From NCBI RefSeq assembly GCF_013409045.1, contig NZ_JACCBT010000001.1, positions 4,154,001 through 4,218,000 on the forward strand: a stretch of DNA of 64,000 nt. The letters are read 5' to 3'. The DNA is from Actinomadura citrea. GTDB lineage: Bacteria; Actinomycetota; Actinomycetes; Streptosporangiales; Streptosporangiaceae. The stretch's first letter is position 1. Every line of letters begins with the position of its first letter. Positions 47,964 to 57,114 of this stretch are shown here, one piece after another. The position numbers and the translations under genes are program-made. The notes beneath the pieces are model-generated. The model had not been told where the DNA came from. It saw only the letters and a program-made list of their open reading frames with translations, and did no database searches.

Positions 47964-48625
47964 TCGACGTGCTCGTGGTGGACGACGACTTCCGCGTGGC
48001 GCAGGTCCACGCCGGGTTCGTGGCGGCGCTGCGGGGGTTCGCGGTGGCCGGGCTCGCGCACTCCGCCGCCCAGGCCAGGTCCATGGCCGCCGAGCTGCGG
48101 CCCGCCCTCGTCCTGCTGGACGTCTACCTGCCGGACGCCTCGGGCCTCACCCTGCTGCCCGAGCTGGATGCCGACGTCATCATGGCGACGGCGGCCGCCG
48201 ACCCCGGCGCCGTGCGCGAGGCGCTCCGGCACGGCGCCCTGCACTACCTGATCAAGCCGTTCACCGCCGCCGCGCTGAACGAGCGCCTCACCGCCTACGC
48301 CCGCTACCGGGAGGCGCTGTCCGGCGGGAGCGAGCTGTCCCAGGCGGCCCTGGACGGCGCGGTCCGCGCCCTGTACGCGCCGCTGCACGCCCGCACGCCC
48401 GCGCCCAAGGGCCAGTCGCCGGTGACGACGCGGCTGGTCGGCGACGCGCTGCGGCGGGCGGACGAGCCGCGGTCCGCGGCCGAGATCGCCGACCAGGTCG
48501 GCATCTCCCGCGCCACCGCCCAGCGCTACCTCGCTGCGCTCGCCGAGGCCGGGCGGGTCGTGGTGACGCTGCGCTACGGCGCCACGGGCCGGCCCGAGCA
48601 CCAGTACGCGTGGTCGCCCCGGTAG
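47960..48625 (+). CDS. Response regulator of the CitB/DcuR type
   Basis: 221 residues starting at ATG 47960, overlapping the kinase stop. The receiver has the acidic triad VVDDDFRV near residue 8, phospho-acceptor Asp54 in LVLLDVYLPDASG, and LIKPF with the conserved lysine. The C-terminus contains a helix-turn-helix, AEIADQVGISRATAQRYLAA, as in CitB/DcuR regulators, ending RPEHQYAW. It forms a two-component system with the kinase gene upstream. The last 52 bases overlap the end of the opposing ABC ATPase gene, so both termini are coded on both strands. Confidence 0.92.
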   Translation: MIDVLVVDDDFRVAQVHAGFVAALRGFAVAGLAHSAAQARSMAAELRPALVLLDVYLPDASGLTLLPELDADVIMATAAADPGAVREALRHGALHYLIKPFTAAALNERLTAYARYREALSGGSELSQAALDGAVRALYAPLHARTPAPKGQSPVTTRLVGDALRRADEPRSAAEIADQVGISRATAQRYLAALAEAGRVVVTLRYGATGRPEHQYAWSPR

Positions 48626-49566
48626 AGGCCGGCGAGGACGTCCTCGATGCCCGCCTCCCGCAGCGAGATGTCGCGGATATCGTGGTCGCGCGCCAGCGCG
48701 GCGACGACGGCCGCCGCGTTCGCCGCGTTCGGCAGCCGGAGCCACTGCCTCGGCCCCTCCACCCGCTCGGTCTCGATCCCGTCCAGCATGATCGGCGGCG
48801 CCGGCCGCGCGAGCTCCACCACCAGCAGCCGGTCGGCGTCCACGGTGCGGCGCAGCTCCTGCAGCCCGCCGTCGTAGGCGAGCCGGCCGTGGTCGATGAT
48901 CAGGACGCGGCGGCAGAGCCGCTCGATGTCGCCGAGGTCGTGCGTGGTCAGCAGGATCGTGGTGCCGCGCTCGGCGTTGACGCGTTCCAGGAAGTCGCGG
49001 ACGGTCGCCTTGCTCACCACGTCCAGGCCGATCGTCGGCTCGTCCAGGACGAGCAGCTCCGGGTCGTGCAGCAGCGCCGCCGCGAGGTCGCCCCGCATCC
49101 GCTGGCCGAGGCTGAGCTGCCGGACCGGGGTGTCCAGGAACGGCTCCAGCTCCAGCAGCGCGGTCAGCTCCGCGAGCCGCGCCCGGTGCGCGGCCGCCTC
49201 GACCCGGTAGAGCCGCCGCACGAGCTCCAGGCTGGCGCGCAGCGGGAGGTCCCACCACAGCGTCGTCCGCTGCCCGAACACCACCCCGATGCGGCGTGCG
49301 AGCATCGTGCGGCGCCGCGACGGGTCCAGCCCGCACACCCGCAGGGTCCCGGACGACGCGGTGAGGATCCCGGTCAGCATCTTGATCGTCGTGGACTTCC
49401 CCGCCCCGTTCGGGCCGAGGTAGCCGACGAACTCGCCCCGCTCCACCGTGAACGACACCCCGTCCACCGCGTGCACCGGCCTGCGCGCCCGCCGCAGGAC
49501 GCCCGAACGCGCCCGCACGGTGAAGGTCTTGGCCACGTCCTCGGCCTCGATCATCGGCACCGGCAT
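48574..49566 (-). CDS. ABC-2 exporter ATPase
   Basis: 330 residues from the ATG at 49566; an alternative ATG lies four codons later. Walker A is YLGPNGAGKSTTIKMLTG, the signature LSLGQRMRGDLAAALLHDPE, Walker B LLVLDEPTIGLD and H-loop LLTTHDLGDIERL. The sequence following Walker B (VSKATVRDFLERVNAERGTT) and the DUF4162-type C-terminus are as in the daunorubicin-type or YadG/NatA exporters. It is the last gene of a three-gene unit whose two upstream genes encode ABC-2 permeases, and overlaps the second by one base. Substrate unknown; exporters of lipids, peptides or metabolites share this layout. Confidence 0.9.
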   Translation of the reverse strand: MPVPMIEAEDVAKTFTVRARSGVLRRARRPVHAVDGVSFTVERGEFVGYLGPNGAGKSTTIKMLTGILTASSGTLRVCGLDPSRRRTMLARRIGVVFGQRTTLWWDLPLRASLELVRRLYRVEAAAHRARLAELTALLELEPFLDTPVRQLSLGQRMRGDLAAALLHDPELLVLDEPTIGLDVVSKATVRDFLERVNAERGTTILLTTHDLGDIERLCRRVLIIDHGRLAYDGGLQELRRTVDADRLLVVELARPAPPIMLDGIETERVEGPRQWLRLPNAANAAAVVAALARDHDIRDISLREAGIEDVLAGLYRGDHAYWCSGRPVAP

Positions 49567-50384
49567 CAGCTCCCTGTCGATCGGTAGTGCCGCAGGCCGG
49601 CCCGCCACGCGGTCGCCGCCGCCGCGCACAGCACCGCGGCGACCGCCGGGGAGGCGAACCGCGCGGCGCCCGGCAGCCCGAGCGGGTCCGGACGGTCCAG
49701 GACGTACAGCGCGGGCTGCCAGTTGACGAACGCCAGCGGCACGACGAACGTCACCCCGCGGACCAGGTCCCGGGAGAACACGGTCATCGGGTACTGGGTG
49801 AGGAACGCGCCGCCGTAGGTGACCGACTTGCTCGCCCCGTGGCTGTCGACGAGCACGAACTGCACCGCGGCCGTCAGCACCCACAGCCCTCCGAAGATCG
49901 CCGTTCCGGACAGCACCATGACCGGGAGCATCGCGAGCCGGCCCGGGGTCCAGTGGACGTCCAGCCGGCCGAGCGCGTACCCGAGCACCAGCACGGCCGG
50001 GACGAGCTTGCCGAGCCGGCGCGGGGTGAAGCCCTCCGTCGCGATCTGGACCAGCGGGCTCACCGGGCGCACCAGCATCGCGTCCAGCGTCCCCTCCCGC
50101 ACGTGCGCCCCGAGCCGCTCGGTCGATCCGAGGACGATGTCGGAGAGCGCGAAGGACAGGGCCGACGTGCCGTACAGGAACAGGACCTCGGACACGCCGA
50201 ACCCGGCGATGCGCGGCGCCCGCGAGAACAGCACCATGATCGCGGCCGCGTCCAGGACGGAGACGACCGCCGTGGCCAGGCCGAGCAGCACCATCGACAC
50301 CGGGTACTGCGCCGCCGCCCGGACCCACGTCCAGGCGAGCACCCCGTACAGGCGCAGCGCGCCGGGCGCCGCGGGCTCAGCCAC
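49566..50384 (-). CDS. ABC-2 type permease subunit
   Basis: 272 residues starting at GTG 50384. Six hydrophobic spans typical of ABC-2 permeases are visible (MVLLGLATAVVSVLDAAAIM, VSEVLFLYGTSALSFALSDI, LVPAVLVLGYALGRL, LAMLPVMVLSGTAIFGGLWV). The coupling region GSTERLGAHVREGTLDAMLV lies between spans. It overlaps the first permease by eight bases and the ATPase by one, so synthesis of the three is coupled. The pair of unequal permeases with one ATPase matches the ABC-2 exporter group whose members are annotated as DUF990-type permeases. Confidence 0.88.
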   Translation of the reverse strand: MAEPAAPGALRLYGVLAWTWVRAAAQYPVSMVLLGLATAVVSVLDAAAIMVLFSRAPRIAGFGVSEVLFLYGTSALSFALSDIVLGSTERLGAHVREGTLDAMLVRPVSPLVQIATEGFTPRRLGKLVPAVLVLGYALGRLDVHWTPGRLAMLPVMVLSGTAIFGGLWVLTAAVQFVLVDSHGASKSVTYGGAFLTQYPMTVFSRDLVRGVTFVVPLAFVNWQPALYVLDRPDPLGLPGAARFASPAVAAVLCAAAATAWRAGLRHYRSTGS

Positions 50385-51165
50385 CGTGGACCACCAGCCT
50401 CCGCCGGGCCGCCCGCGTGACCAGGGCGCCCGCCCCGAGCAGGACGGCCGCCCACCCCGCCTGGAACGCCAGCGCGCCGGCCAGGCCGGCGCCGTCGTAC
50501 CGGCCGAGGAACACGTCCGCCGGCACCTGGATCTGCGCCGCCCACGGCAGGAGTTCGGCGATCCGGCCGAGCCTGCCGGGGAACACGACGAGCGGCAGGA
50601 TCATCCCGGAGAAGAACAGCGACATCACGAGCGTGACGGCGCTCAGGCCGCGGTCGTCGTGCAGCCAGAACATCCCCATCGCCACCAGGTAGCGCAGCCC
50701 GAAGCTCACCACCGTCGCGAGGACCACCGCCACCGCGAACGCGGCCAGGTGCGCCGGAGCCGGCCACCGGAAGGGGAACACCAGTGCGCCGGCCAGCAGC
50801 GGCGGTCCCGCGCGCAGCACCAGCGAACTCGCCGCGCGGCCGAGGTCGTGGGCCAGCCACCAGCCCTGCAGCCCGGCGGGCCGGTGCAGGTCGATCGCGA
50901 CGTCCCCGCTGCGGATGCGCTCGGTCAGCTCCATCCCGCCGAAGATCTGCACCGGCCCGATCAGCGCCTGGGTGACGAAGCAGAAGGTCACGGCGTCGGC
51001 GGCCGCGTACCCGCCGAGCGACGGCCGGACGTCCCACAGCGCCAGCAGAACGTAGGCGCGCAGGAAGCCGAACATCGTGTTGGTGAGCGACTCGGTCAGG
51101 GATCCGAACGGATAGGCGGTGTGGCGGCGGAACCCGTACCACCACACCCACGGAAGAACGCCCAC
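50377..51165 (-). CDS. ABC-2 type permease subunit (DUF990-like)
   Basis: 262 residues from GTG 51165. It has about six membrane spans, with WYGFRRHTAYPFGSLTESLT at the N-terminus and MELTERIRSGDVAIDLHRPA as the cytoplasmic coupling loop that also occurs in its partner. The segment LSAVTLVMSLFFSGMILPLV is the second half of the permease fold. It is the first gene of the exporter unit. The upstream gap to the convergent or divergent neighbours is small (105 bases to the M1 peptidase stop), and contains that gene's terminator hairpin. Confidence 0.87.
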   Translation of the reverse strand: MGVLPWVWWYGFRRHTAYPFGSLTESLTNTMFGFLRAYVLLALWDVRPSLGGYAAADAVTFCFVTQALIGPVQIFGGMELTERIRSGDVAIDLHRPAGLQGWWLAHDLGRAASSLVLRAGPPLLAGALVFPFRWPAPAHLAAFAVAVVLATVVSFGLRYLVAMGMFWLHDDRGLSAVTLVMSLFFSGMILPLVVFPGRLGRIAELLPWAAQIQVPADVFLGRYDGAGLAGALAFQAGWAAVLLGAGALVTRAARRRLVVHGG

Positions 51166-51218
51166 TTGCCGGGAGCCTAGACCGGCGGCCCGCCTCCGAC
51201 CACGTACTTTCGCACAGA

Positions 51219-51253
51219 ACCGGGCCCCCGGCGGGTCGCGCCGGGGGCCCGGT
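51219..51253 (-). terminator. Fifteen-base-pair hairpin after the M1 peptidase gene
   Basis: 51219-51233 pairs perfectly with 51239-51253 around GGTCG, the strongest hairpin seen in the window. It lies 17 bases beyond the stop of the minus-strand peptidase gene at 51271. Confidence 0.75.
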
Positions 51254-51270
51254 CCACGGGCGGGACGAGC

Positions 51271-52788
51271 TCAGTCCTGCGGGATGTCGGGCTTGACGGG
51301 GGAGTAGAGCCAGTCCTTGAAGAACCCGCTCAGGTCCTGCCCGGCGACCCGCTGGGCCAGCGCCGTGAACTGCTCGGTCCTGGCGTTGCCGTACTTGTGC
51401 TGCGCGTACCAGGTCCGGAGCAGGGTGAAGAACCTGTCGTCACCGATCTTCTCCCGGAGGAACTGCAGCATCATGCCGCCGCCGCTGTAGACGCGGTCGT
51501 TGAACATGGTGTCGCGCTGCGGGTCGGCGGTGAGCACCGACCAGTACGGGCGGCCCTCACGGTCGGGGAACGGCCGGGCGGCGTAGGTGGCGCGGGCCGC
51601 GTCGTGCACGGTCTGGCGGCCGTGGACCTCGTTGTAGTACCAGGCGGCCCAGGTGGCGAAGCTCTCGTTCAGCCACACGTCCTTCCACCGCGCGGGCGAG
51701 ACCGCGTCCCCGTACCACTGGTGCGCCAGCTCGTGCGCGATCGTGCCGGTGCTGCGCACGGCCGAGTACACGGGCTTGCTCTGCGTCTCCAGGGAGAAGC
51801 CGAGCGGCTGGCCGTTGAAGCGGGCGTCGTCGGCGATCGCGCCGGTGCTGCCGAACGCGTACTCCCCGAACGTCTTGGACCAGAGGTCGGTGACCTCGCT
51901 GGTGGTGTCGTAGAAGAAGCTCACCGCGTCCGGCTGGGCGGCGAGCAGCTCGGGGTCGACGGCCGTGTAGTTGGGGACGCCCCGGGGCGTGCGGCCCTGC
52001 CGCACGTCCCACCTGCCGATGTCGATCGTGGTGAGGTAGCTCGCCATCGGGCTGTCCTCGCGCCACTTGAAGACCTCGGCGCGGGTCTTGGACGCGCGGC
52101 GGCTGAAGCCGGCGACGGCGGTGCGGTGCCCCGCCGGGCGGCCGTTGGCGACGGCGGTCAGGCCCTTCGGCACCGTGATCGTGTAGTCGTAGGTGGCCTT
52201 GTCGCTCGGGTGGTCGTTGACGGGGAACCAGGTGCTGGCGCCGTTCGGCTCGCCTCCGACGAACGCGCCGTCGGGGGTGTGCAGGAAGCCGTAGGGGGAG
52301 CCGAAGACGATCGGCGAGCCCACGATGGTCTGCGGCACGCCGCCGTACCTGATGACGGCGGTGAAGGTCCGCCCCTTGCGCAACCCCTGCCGCGGCGTGA
52401 TGACCAGCTCCTGGCCGCGCCGCTGGTAGCGGGCCTGGTGCCGGTCGACCCAGACCTTGTCGACGTCCATCCCGGACAGGTCGAGGTCGAACCGCGACAG
52501 GTCCTGGGTGGCGCGCGCGGTGACGGTCACGGTGCCGTCGAGCTGGTCGTAGTCGGGGTCGTAGCTCAGGGCCAGCGAGTAGTGCCGGACGTCGTAGCCG
52601 CCGTTGCCCTCCAGCGGGAAGTAGGAGTCGCCGACACCGGGGGCGCCGGGGGTGAAGCGCCCGTGGTGGCCCTGCCCGTCCGCGGAGGCGGCGGGCGCGA
52701 GCGCGACGACGCTCACCGCGGCGACGGCGAGCGGCAGCATCCGGCCGGGGATCGCCCGGGACCGGATGAACCGGGGGTGACGCGCCAT
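51271..52788 (-). CDS. Secreted M1-family zinc metallopeptidase (aminopeptidase N-like)
   Basis: 505 residues from the ATG at 52788. Residues 1-37 are a signal peptide (IRSRAIPGRMLPLAVAAVSV, ending SADG), so the enzyme is exported. The catalytic zinc motif HELAHQW has His352, Glu353 and His356, with the third ligand at Glu375 in LNESFATW. The N-terminal beta domain begins VRHYSLALSYDPDYDQLDGT, and YSGGGMMLQFLREKIGDDRF is typical of the domain after the active site. It lacks the long C-terminal helical domain of PepN, as in short secreted actinobacterial members. It cuts N-terminal residues from peptides outside the cell. Monocistronic. Confidence 0.92.
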   Translation of the reverse strand: MARHPRFIRSRAIPGRMLPLAVAAVSVVALAPAASADGQGHHGRFTPGAPGVGDSYFPLEGNGGYDVRHYSLALSYDPDYDQLDGTVTVTARATQDLSRFDLDLSGMDVDKVWVDRHQARYQRRGQELVITPRQGLRKGRTFTAVIRYGGVPQTIVGSPIVFGSPYGFLHTPDGAFVGGEPNGASTWFPVNDHPSDKATYDYTITVPKGLTAVANGRPAGHRTAVAGFSRRASKTRAEVFKWREDSPMASYLTTIDIGRWDVRQGRTPRGVPNYTAVDPELLAAQPDAVSFFYDTTSEVTDLWSKTFGEYAFGSTGAIADDARFNGQPLGFSLETQSKPVYSAVRSTGTIAHELAHQWYGDAVSPARWKDVWLNESFATWAAWYYNEVHGRQTVHDAARATYAARPFPDREGRPYWSVLTADPQRDTMFNDRVYSGGGMMLQFLREKIGDDRFFTLLRTWYAQHKYGNARTEQFTALAQRVAGQDLSGFFKDWLYSPVKPDIPQD

Positions 52789-52936
52789 CAGGGGTCCTCT
52801 CTCAAAAGAGATCAACTAGCGGGGCTCACGATGCGCCCCTGTGGCGGCGTTTGTCGAGATCCATTACCGAATGTGGCCGGAACGTGAGGGACGGGCGAGG
52901 GGGGTGGGAGGGGCCGCGGGTTGCGCCGGGACGCCG

Positions 52937-52972
52937 GAAGGCCCCCGCGGGTGTAGGAACGCGGGGGCCTTC
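52937..52972 (-). terminator. Thirteen-base-pair hairpin after aceA
   Basis: GAAGGCCCCCGCG at 52937-52949 pairs with 52960-52972 around a ten-base loop. It lies 55 bases beyond the stop of the minus-strand aceA gene, separating it from the M1 peptidase gene upstream region. Confidence 0.7.
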
Positions 52973-53027
52973 GGGGTCCTTGGGGATCAGGCCGGAGAGC
53001 AGGGCCGGCGGGTCCGGCCGGCGCGGG

Positions 53028-54311
<1,284 letters not shown>

Positions 54312-54403
54312 GATCTTGCCCTTCCGTGTCGTCCCCTGGGTGCTTGCTCACGACTATGCCCCCGGCGCGAACCGGTTATGAACTGGCGAGTAACAGAAGA
54401 AGT

Positions 54404-54416
54404 GCGAAATTTCCGC
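54404..54416. promoter_or_regulatory. Candidate RamB-type site between aceA and its regulator
   Basis: GCGAAATTTCCGC contains the exact eight-base palindrome GAAATTTC (54406-54413) in an otherwise GC-rich region. It is 13-25 bases ahead of the regulator start and about 93 bases upstream of aceA. The TGCGAAA word loosely resembles the TTTGCAAA core known for corynebacterial RamB, but the match is partial. Confidence 0.3.
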
Positions 54417-54428
54417 TACGATGAAGCG

Positions 54429-55898
54429 GTGACGACCTTGCGGACAGAAGAACCCCTCAACTTGACGAGTGGCGTGGATCTCGTCACGTTCGGGCAGCGG
54501 CTCCGCCATCTGCGGCGCGCCCGCGGCCTGACGCTGTCGGAGCTCGGCGAGCGCGTGGGCCGCGCCCCGTCCCAGCTCTCCCTGCTGGAGAACGGGCGGC
54601 GCGAGCCCAAGCTGTCCCTGCTGCAGTCCCTCGCCGCCGCGCTGGAATGCCCGGTGGAGGAACTGCTGCGCCGCCAGCCACCCAGCCGGCGCGCCCAGCT
54701 GGAGATCCAGCTGGAGGAGGCGCAGCGCGACCCGCTGTACCGGACCCTCGGCCTGTCGCACCTCAAGGTCGGCAAGCGGATGCCGAACGAGGTCATCGAG
54801 CACATCCTCGCGCTGTACGGGGAGCTCAGGCGCAGCCGCACCAAGCCCACCGCGAGCCCCGAGGAGGCGCGCAAGGCCAACGCCGAGCTGCGCCGCCAGA
54901 TGCACGAGCGCGGCAACCACTTCGCCGACATCGAGCGCGTCGCGTCCCAGACCCTCGACTCGGTCGGGTACCGGCGCGGCGCGGTCTCGCAGGGGCTGCT
55001 GATGACGCTGGTCGGGCACTTCGGCTTCAGCCTCCAGTACGTCCAGGACCTGCCGCGCTCGGTCCGGTCGATCACCGACCTGCGCAACCGGCGGATCTAC
55101 CTGGAGCGCGAGCAGCTCGGCATGCACACGCCGCGCACGATCCTGCTGCAGACCCTCGGGCACATCGCCCTCGACCACGACCAGCCGCGCGACTTCGCCG
55201 ACTTCCTGCGCCAGCGCGTCGAGGCCAACTACTTCGGCGCCGCGATCCTGATGCCCGAGCGCAGCGTCGTCCCGTTCCTCCAGGAGGCCAAGGCCGCGCG
55301 GGAGCTGTCGGTGGAGGATCTGGCTGACGTCTTCTCCGTCTCCTACGAGATGGCCGCGCACCGCTTCACCAACGTCGCGACCCACCACCTCGACCTGCAG
55401 CTGCACTTCACCAAGAACGACGAGAACGGCACGATCTACAAGGCTTACGCCAACGACGGCCTGGCCTTCCCGCAGGACGAGGACGGCGCGATCGAGGGCC
55501 AGCGGATGTGCCGGGAGTGGGCCGGGAGGCACGTGTTCGGCGCCGCGGACCGCTTCTCCGTCTACTACCAGTACACCGACACCCCGAACGGGACGTACTG
55601 GTGCCTGTCGCACATCGACCCCAGCCACGAGCGCGACTTCGCGATCACGCTGGGCGTCCGCTTCGAGGACTCCCGCTGGTTCCGTGGCCGGGAGACGACC
55701 CGACGGGTCAGGTCGGCCTGCCCGGACGGCGACTGCTGCCAGCGGCCCCCGAAGTCACTGTCGGACCGGTGGGAGGGGATGGCGTGGCCGTCGGCGCGCG
55801 CGCACTCGCACGTCCTGTCGGTCCTGCCGCCCGGAGCGTTCCCCGGCGTCGACGAGGCCGACGTCTACGAATTCCTGGACCGGCACGCCGCCGAATGA
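54429..55898 (+). CDS. ScfR/RamB-like transcriptional regulator (XRE helix-turn-helix plus ImmA/IrrE-like and short-chain fatty acyl domain)
   Basis: 489 residues from GTG 54429 (MTTLRTEEPL); an in-frame ATG at 54378 is possible but gives an atypical extension. Residues 18-75 are an XRE helix-turn-helix (FGQRLRHLRRARGLTLSELG, SQLSLLENGRREPKLSLLQS). The middle has an ImmA/IrrE-like part with ILLQTLGHIALDHDQPRDFA. The C-terminal third (FGAADRFSVYYQYTDTPNGT, CQRPP) is the domain of short-chain fatty acyl regulators. The family includes RamB, which represses acetate and glyoxylate genes in Corynebacterium. Position opposite aceA strongly suggests it controls isocitrate lyase, sensing acyl-CoA or acetate status. 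Confidence 0.9.
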   Translation: MTTLRTEEPLNLTSGVDLVTFGQRLRHLRRARGLTLSELGERVGRAPSQLSLLENGRREPKLSLLQSLAAALECPVEELLRRQPPSRRAQLEIQLEEAQRDPLYRTLGLSHLKVGKRMPNEVIEHILALYGELRRSRTKPTASPEEARKANAELRRQMHERGNHFADIERVASQTLDSVGYRRGAVSQGLLMTLVGHFGFSLQYVQDLPRSVRSITDLRNRRIYLEREQLGMHTPRTILLQTLGHIALDHDQPRDFADFLRQRVEANYFGAAILMPERSVVPFLQEAKAARELSVEDLADVFSVSYEMAAHRFTNVATHHLDLQLHFTKNDENGTIYKAYANDGLAFPQDEDGAIEGQRMCREWAGRHVFGAADRFSVYYQYTDTPNGTYWCLSHIDPSHERDFAITLGVRFEDSRWFRGRETTRRVRSACPDGDCCQRPPKSLSDRWEGMAWPSARAHSHVLSVLPPGAFPGVDEADVYEFLDRHAAE

Positions 55899-56040
55899 CG
55901 GACGTGTTGTGGCCGCGTTAAACCTTCGGGTCGGTTCGCCGTGCGAGGCGCGAACGGTGACTGATCTGGCCGGATCCGGCGTTTCCTAGTACGTGAGGAG
56001 GGCGTCCGGTCCAGGTCGCCCCGCACAGAAGGGAGAGCGC

Positions 56041-57021
56041 GTGCTGCCCGAGGTCGCGTCGTGGTTGGCCCACCGTACGAGTGCGGCGGAGGACTGGCCG
56101 CCGCGTCTCCTGCTCGCGGCCAAGGGCGCGACCAGGATCAGCATCGTGCTGCCCGCGCGCGACGAGGAGGCGACGGTCGGCGCGATCGTCGCGGCTCTGC
56201 GCACCGACCTGGTCGAGCGGATCCCGCTGGTGGACGAGATCGTCGTGGTCGACTCCCGCTCCGGCGACCGGACCGCCGCCGTGGCCGCCGCGGCCGGTGC
56301 GCAGGTGGTGGCGCAGGACGCCGTCCTGCCGGAGCAGGGCCGCATGTCCGGCAAGGGCGAGGCCCTGTGGAAGTCCCTCGCCGCGACCTCCGGCGACCTG
56401 ATCGTGTTCGTGGACGCCGACCTGCGCGAGTTCACCTCCTCCTATGTCACCGGGCTGCTCGGGCCGCTGCTGACCGACCCCTCCGTCGGCTACGTCAAGG
56501 GCTGCTACGACCGGCCGCTGGTCGAGGGGGAGCGTCGCGTCGAGGGCGGCGGCGGCCGGGTGACCGAACTGGTCGCACGTCCCCTGATCAACCTGCACTG
56601 GCCGCTGCTGGCCGGGGTCATGCAGCCGCTCGGCGGCGAGTACGCGGGGCGCCGCGCGCTGCTGGAGCGGCTGCCGTTCGTGACCGGCTACGGGGTGGAG
56701 CTCGGCCTGCTGCTGGACGTCTACCAGGACTCCGGGCTCGACGCGATCGCGCAGGTCGACCTCGGCCGCCGGATCCACGCCCACCAGTCCACCGAGGCGC
56801 TCGGGGCGATGTCGGGCCAGATCATGCTGACCGCCTGGTCGCGGCTGGAGCGGCACGGCCGGATGATCCCCCTCGCGGCCCCCTCCACCGCGCTCACCCG
56901 GTTCCGGCGCGGCGCGGACGGGCACGACGCCCGCACGGCCGACGTGGCCGTGGGGGAGCGCCCGCCGATGATCGAGGTCCCCGCCTACGCAGCCGTCCGC
57001 TCCTTCTCTCCCCGCCGCTGA
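56041..57021 (+). CDS. gpgS: Glucosyl-3-phosphoglycerate synthase
   Basis: 326 residues from GTG 56041, preceded by GGGAGAG. It is a GT-A glycosyltransferase: IVLPARDEEATVGAIVAALR (UDP-glucose contact), VVVDSRSGDRTAAVAAAAGA, and the metal-binding FVDADLREFTSSYVTGLLG. The acceptor part has YVKGCYDRPL, GGEYAGRRALLERLPFVTGY and HAHQSTEALGAMSG, which are specific to the GpgS family (GT81). The enzyme joins glucose to 3-phosphoglycerate, the first step to glucosylglycerate and, in mycobacteria, methylglucose lipopolysaccharide. GpgP is not adjacent. Full length. Confidence 0.92.
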   Translation: MLPEVASWLAHRTSAAEDWPPRLLLAAKGATRISIVLPARDEEATVGAIVAALRTDLVERIPLVDEIVVVDSRSGDRTAAVAAAAGAQVVAQDAVLPEQGRMSGKGEALWKSLAATSGDLIVFVDADLREFTSSYVTGLLGPLLTDPSVGYVKGCYDRPLVEGERRVEGGGGRVTELVARPLINLHWPLLAGVMQPLGGEYAGRRALLERLPFVTGYGVELGLLLDVYQDSGLDAIAQVDLGRRIHAHQSTEALGAMSGQIMLTAWSRLERHGRMIPLAAPSTALTRFRRGADGHDARTADVAVGERPPMIEVPAYAAVRSFSPRR

Positions 57022-57045
57022 CCGCTCCGCGCACCCCGCCCACGT

Positions 57046-57084
57046 GTTACCCGCGGTAACTTCGAAGGTGCTACCGTTGGTAAC
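57046..57084 (+). promoter_or_regulatory. Two 15-base operators upstream of an acyl-CoA dehydrogenase gene
   Basis: GTTACC-CGC-GGTAAC (57046-57060) is a perfect inverted repeat. GCTACC-GTT-GGTAAC (57070-57084) is the same element with one changed base. Centres are 24 bases apart, slightly over two helical turns, and the second ends 30 bases before the start codon. A TetR- or GntR-type repressor of fatty-acid metabolism is the likely ligand, but its gene is not in the window. Confidence 0.6.
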
Positions 57085-57114
57085 ACGCAATATTGGAGAG
57101 AGGGTCAATTAATC

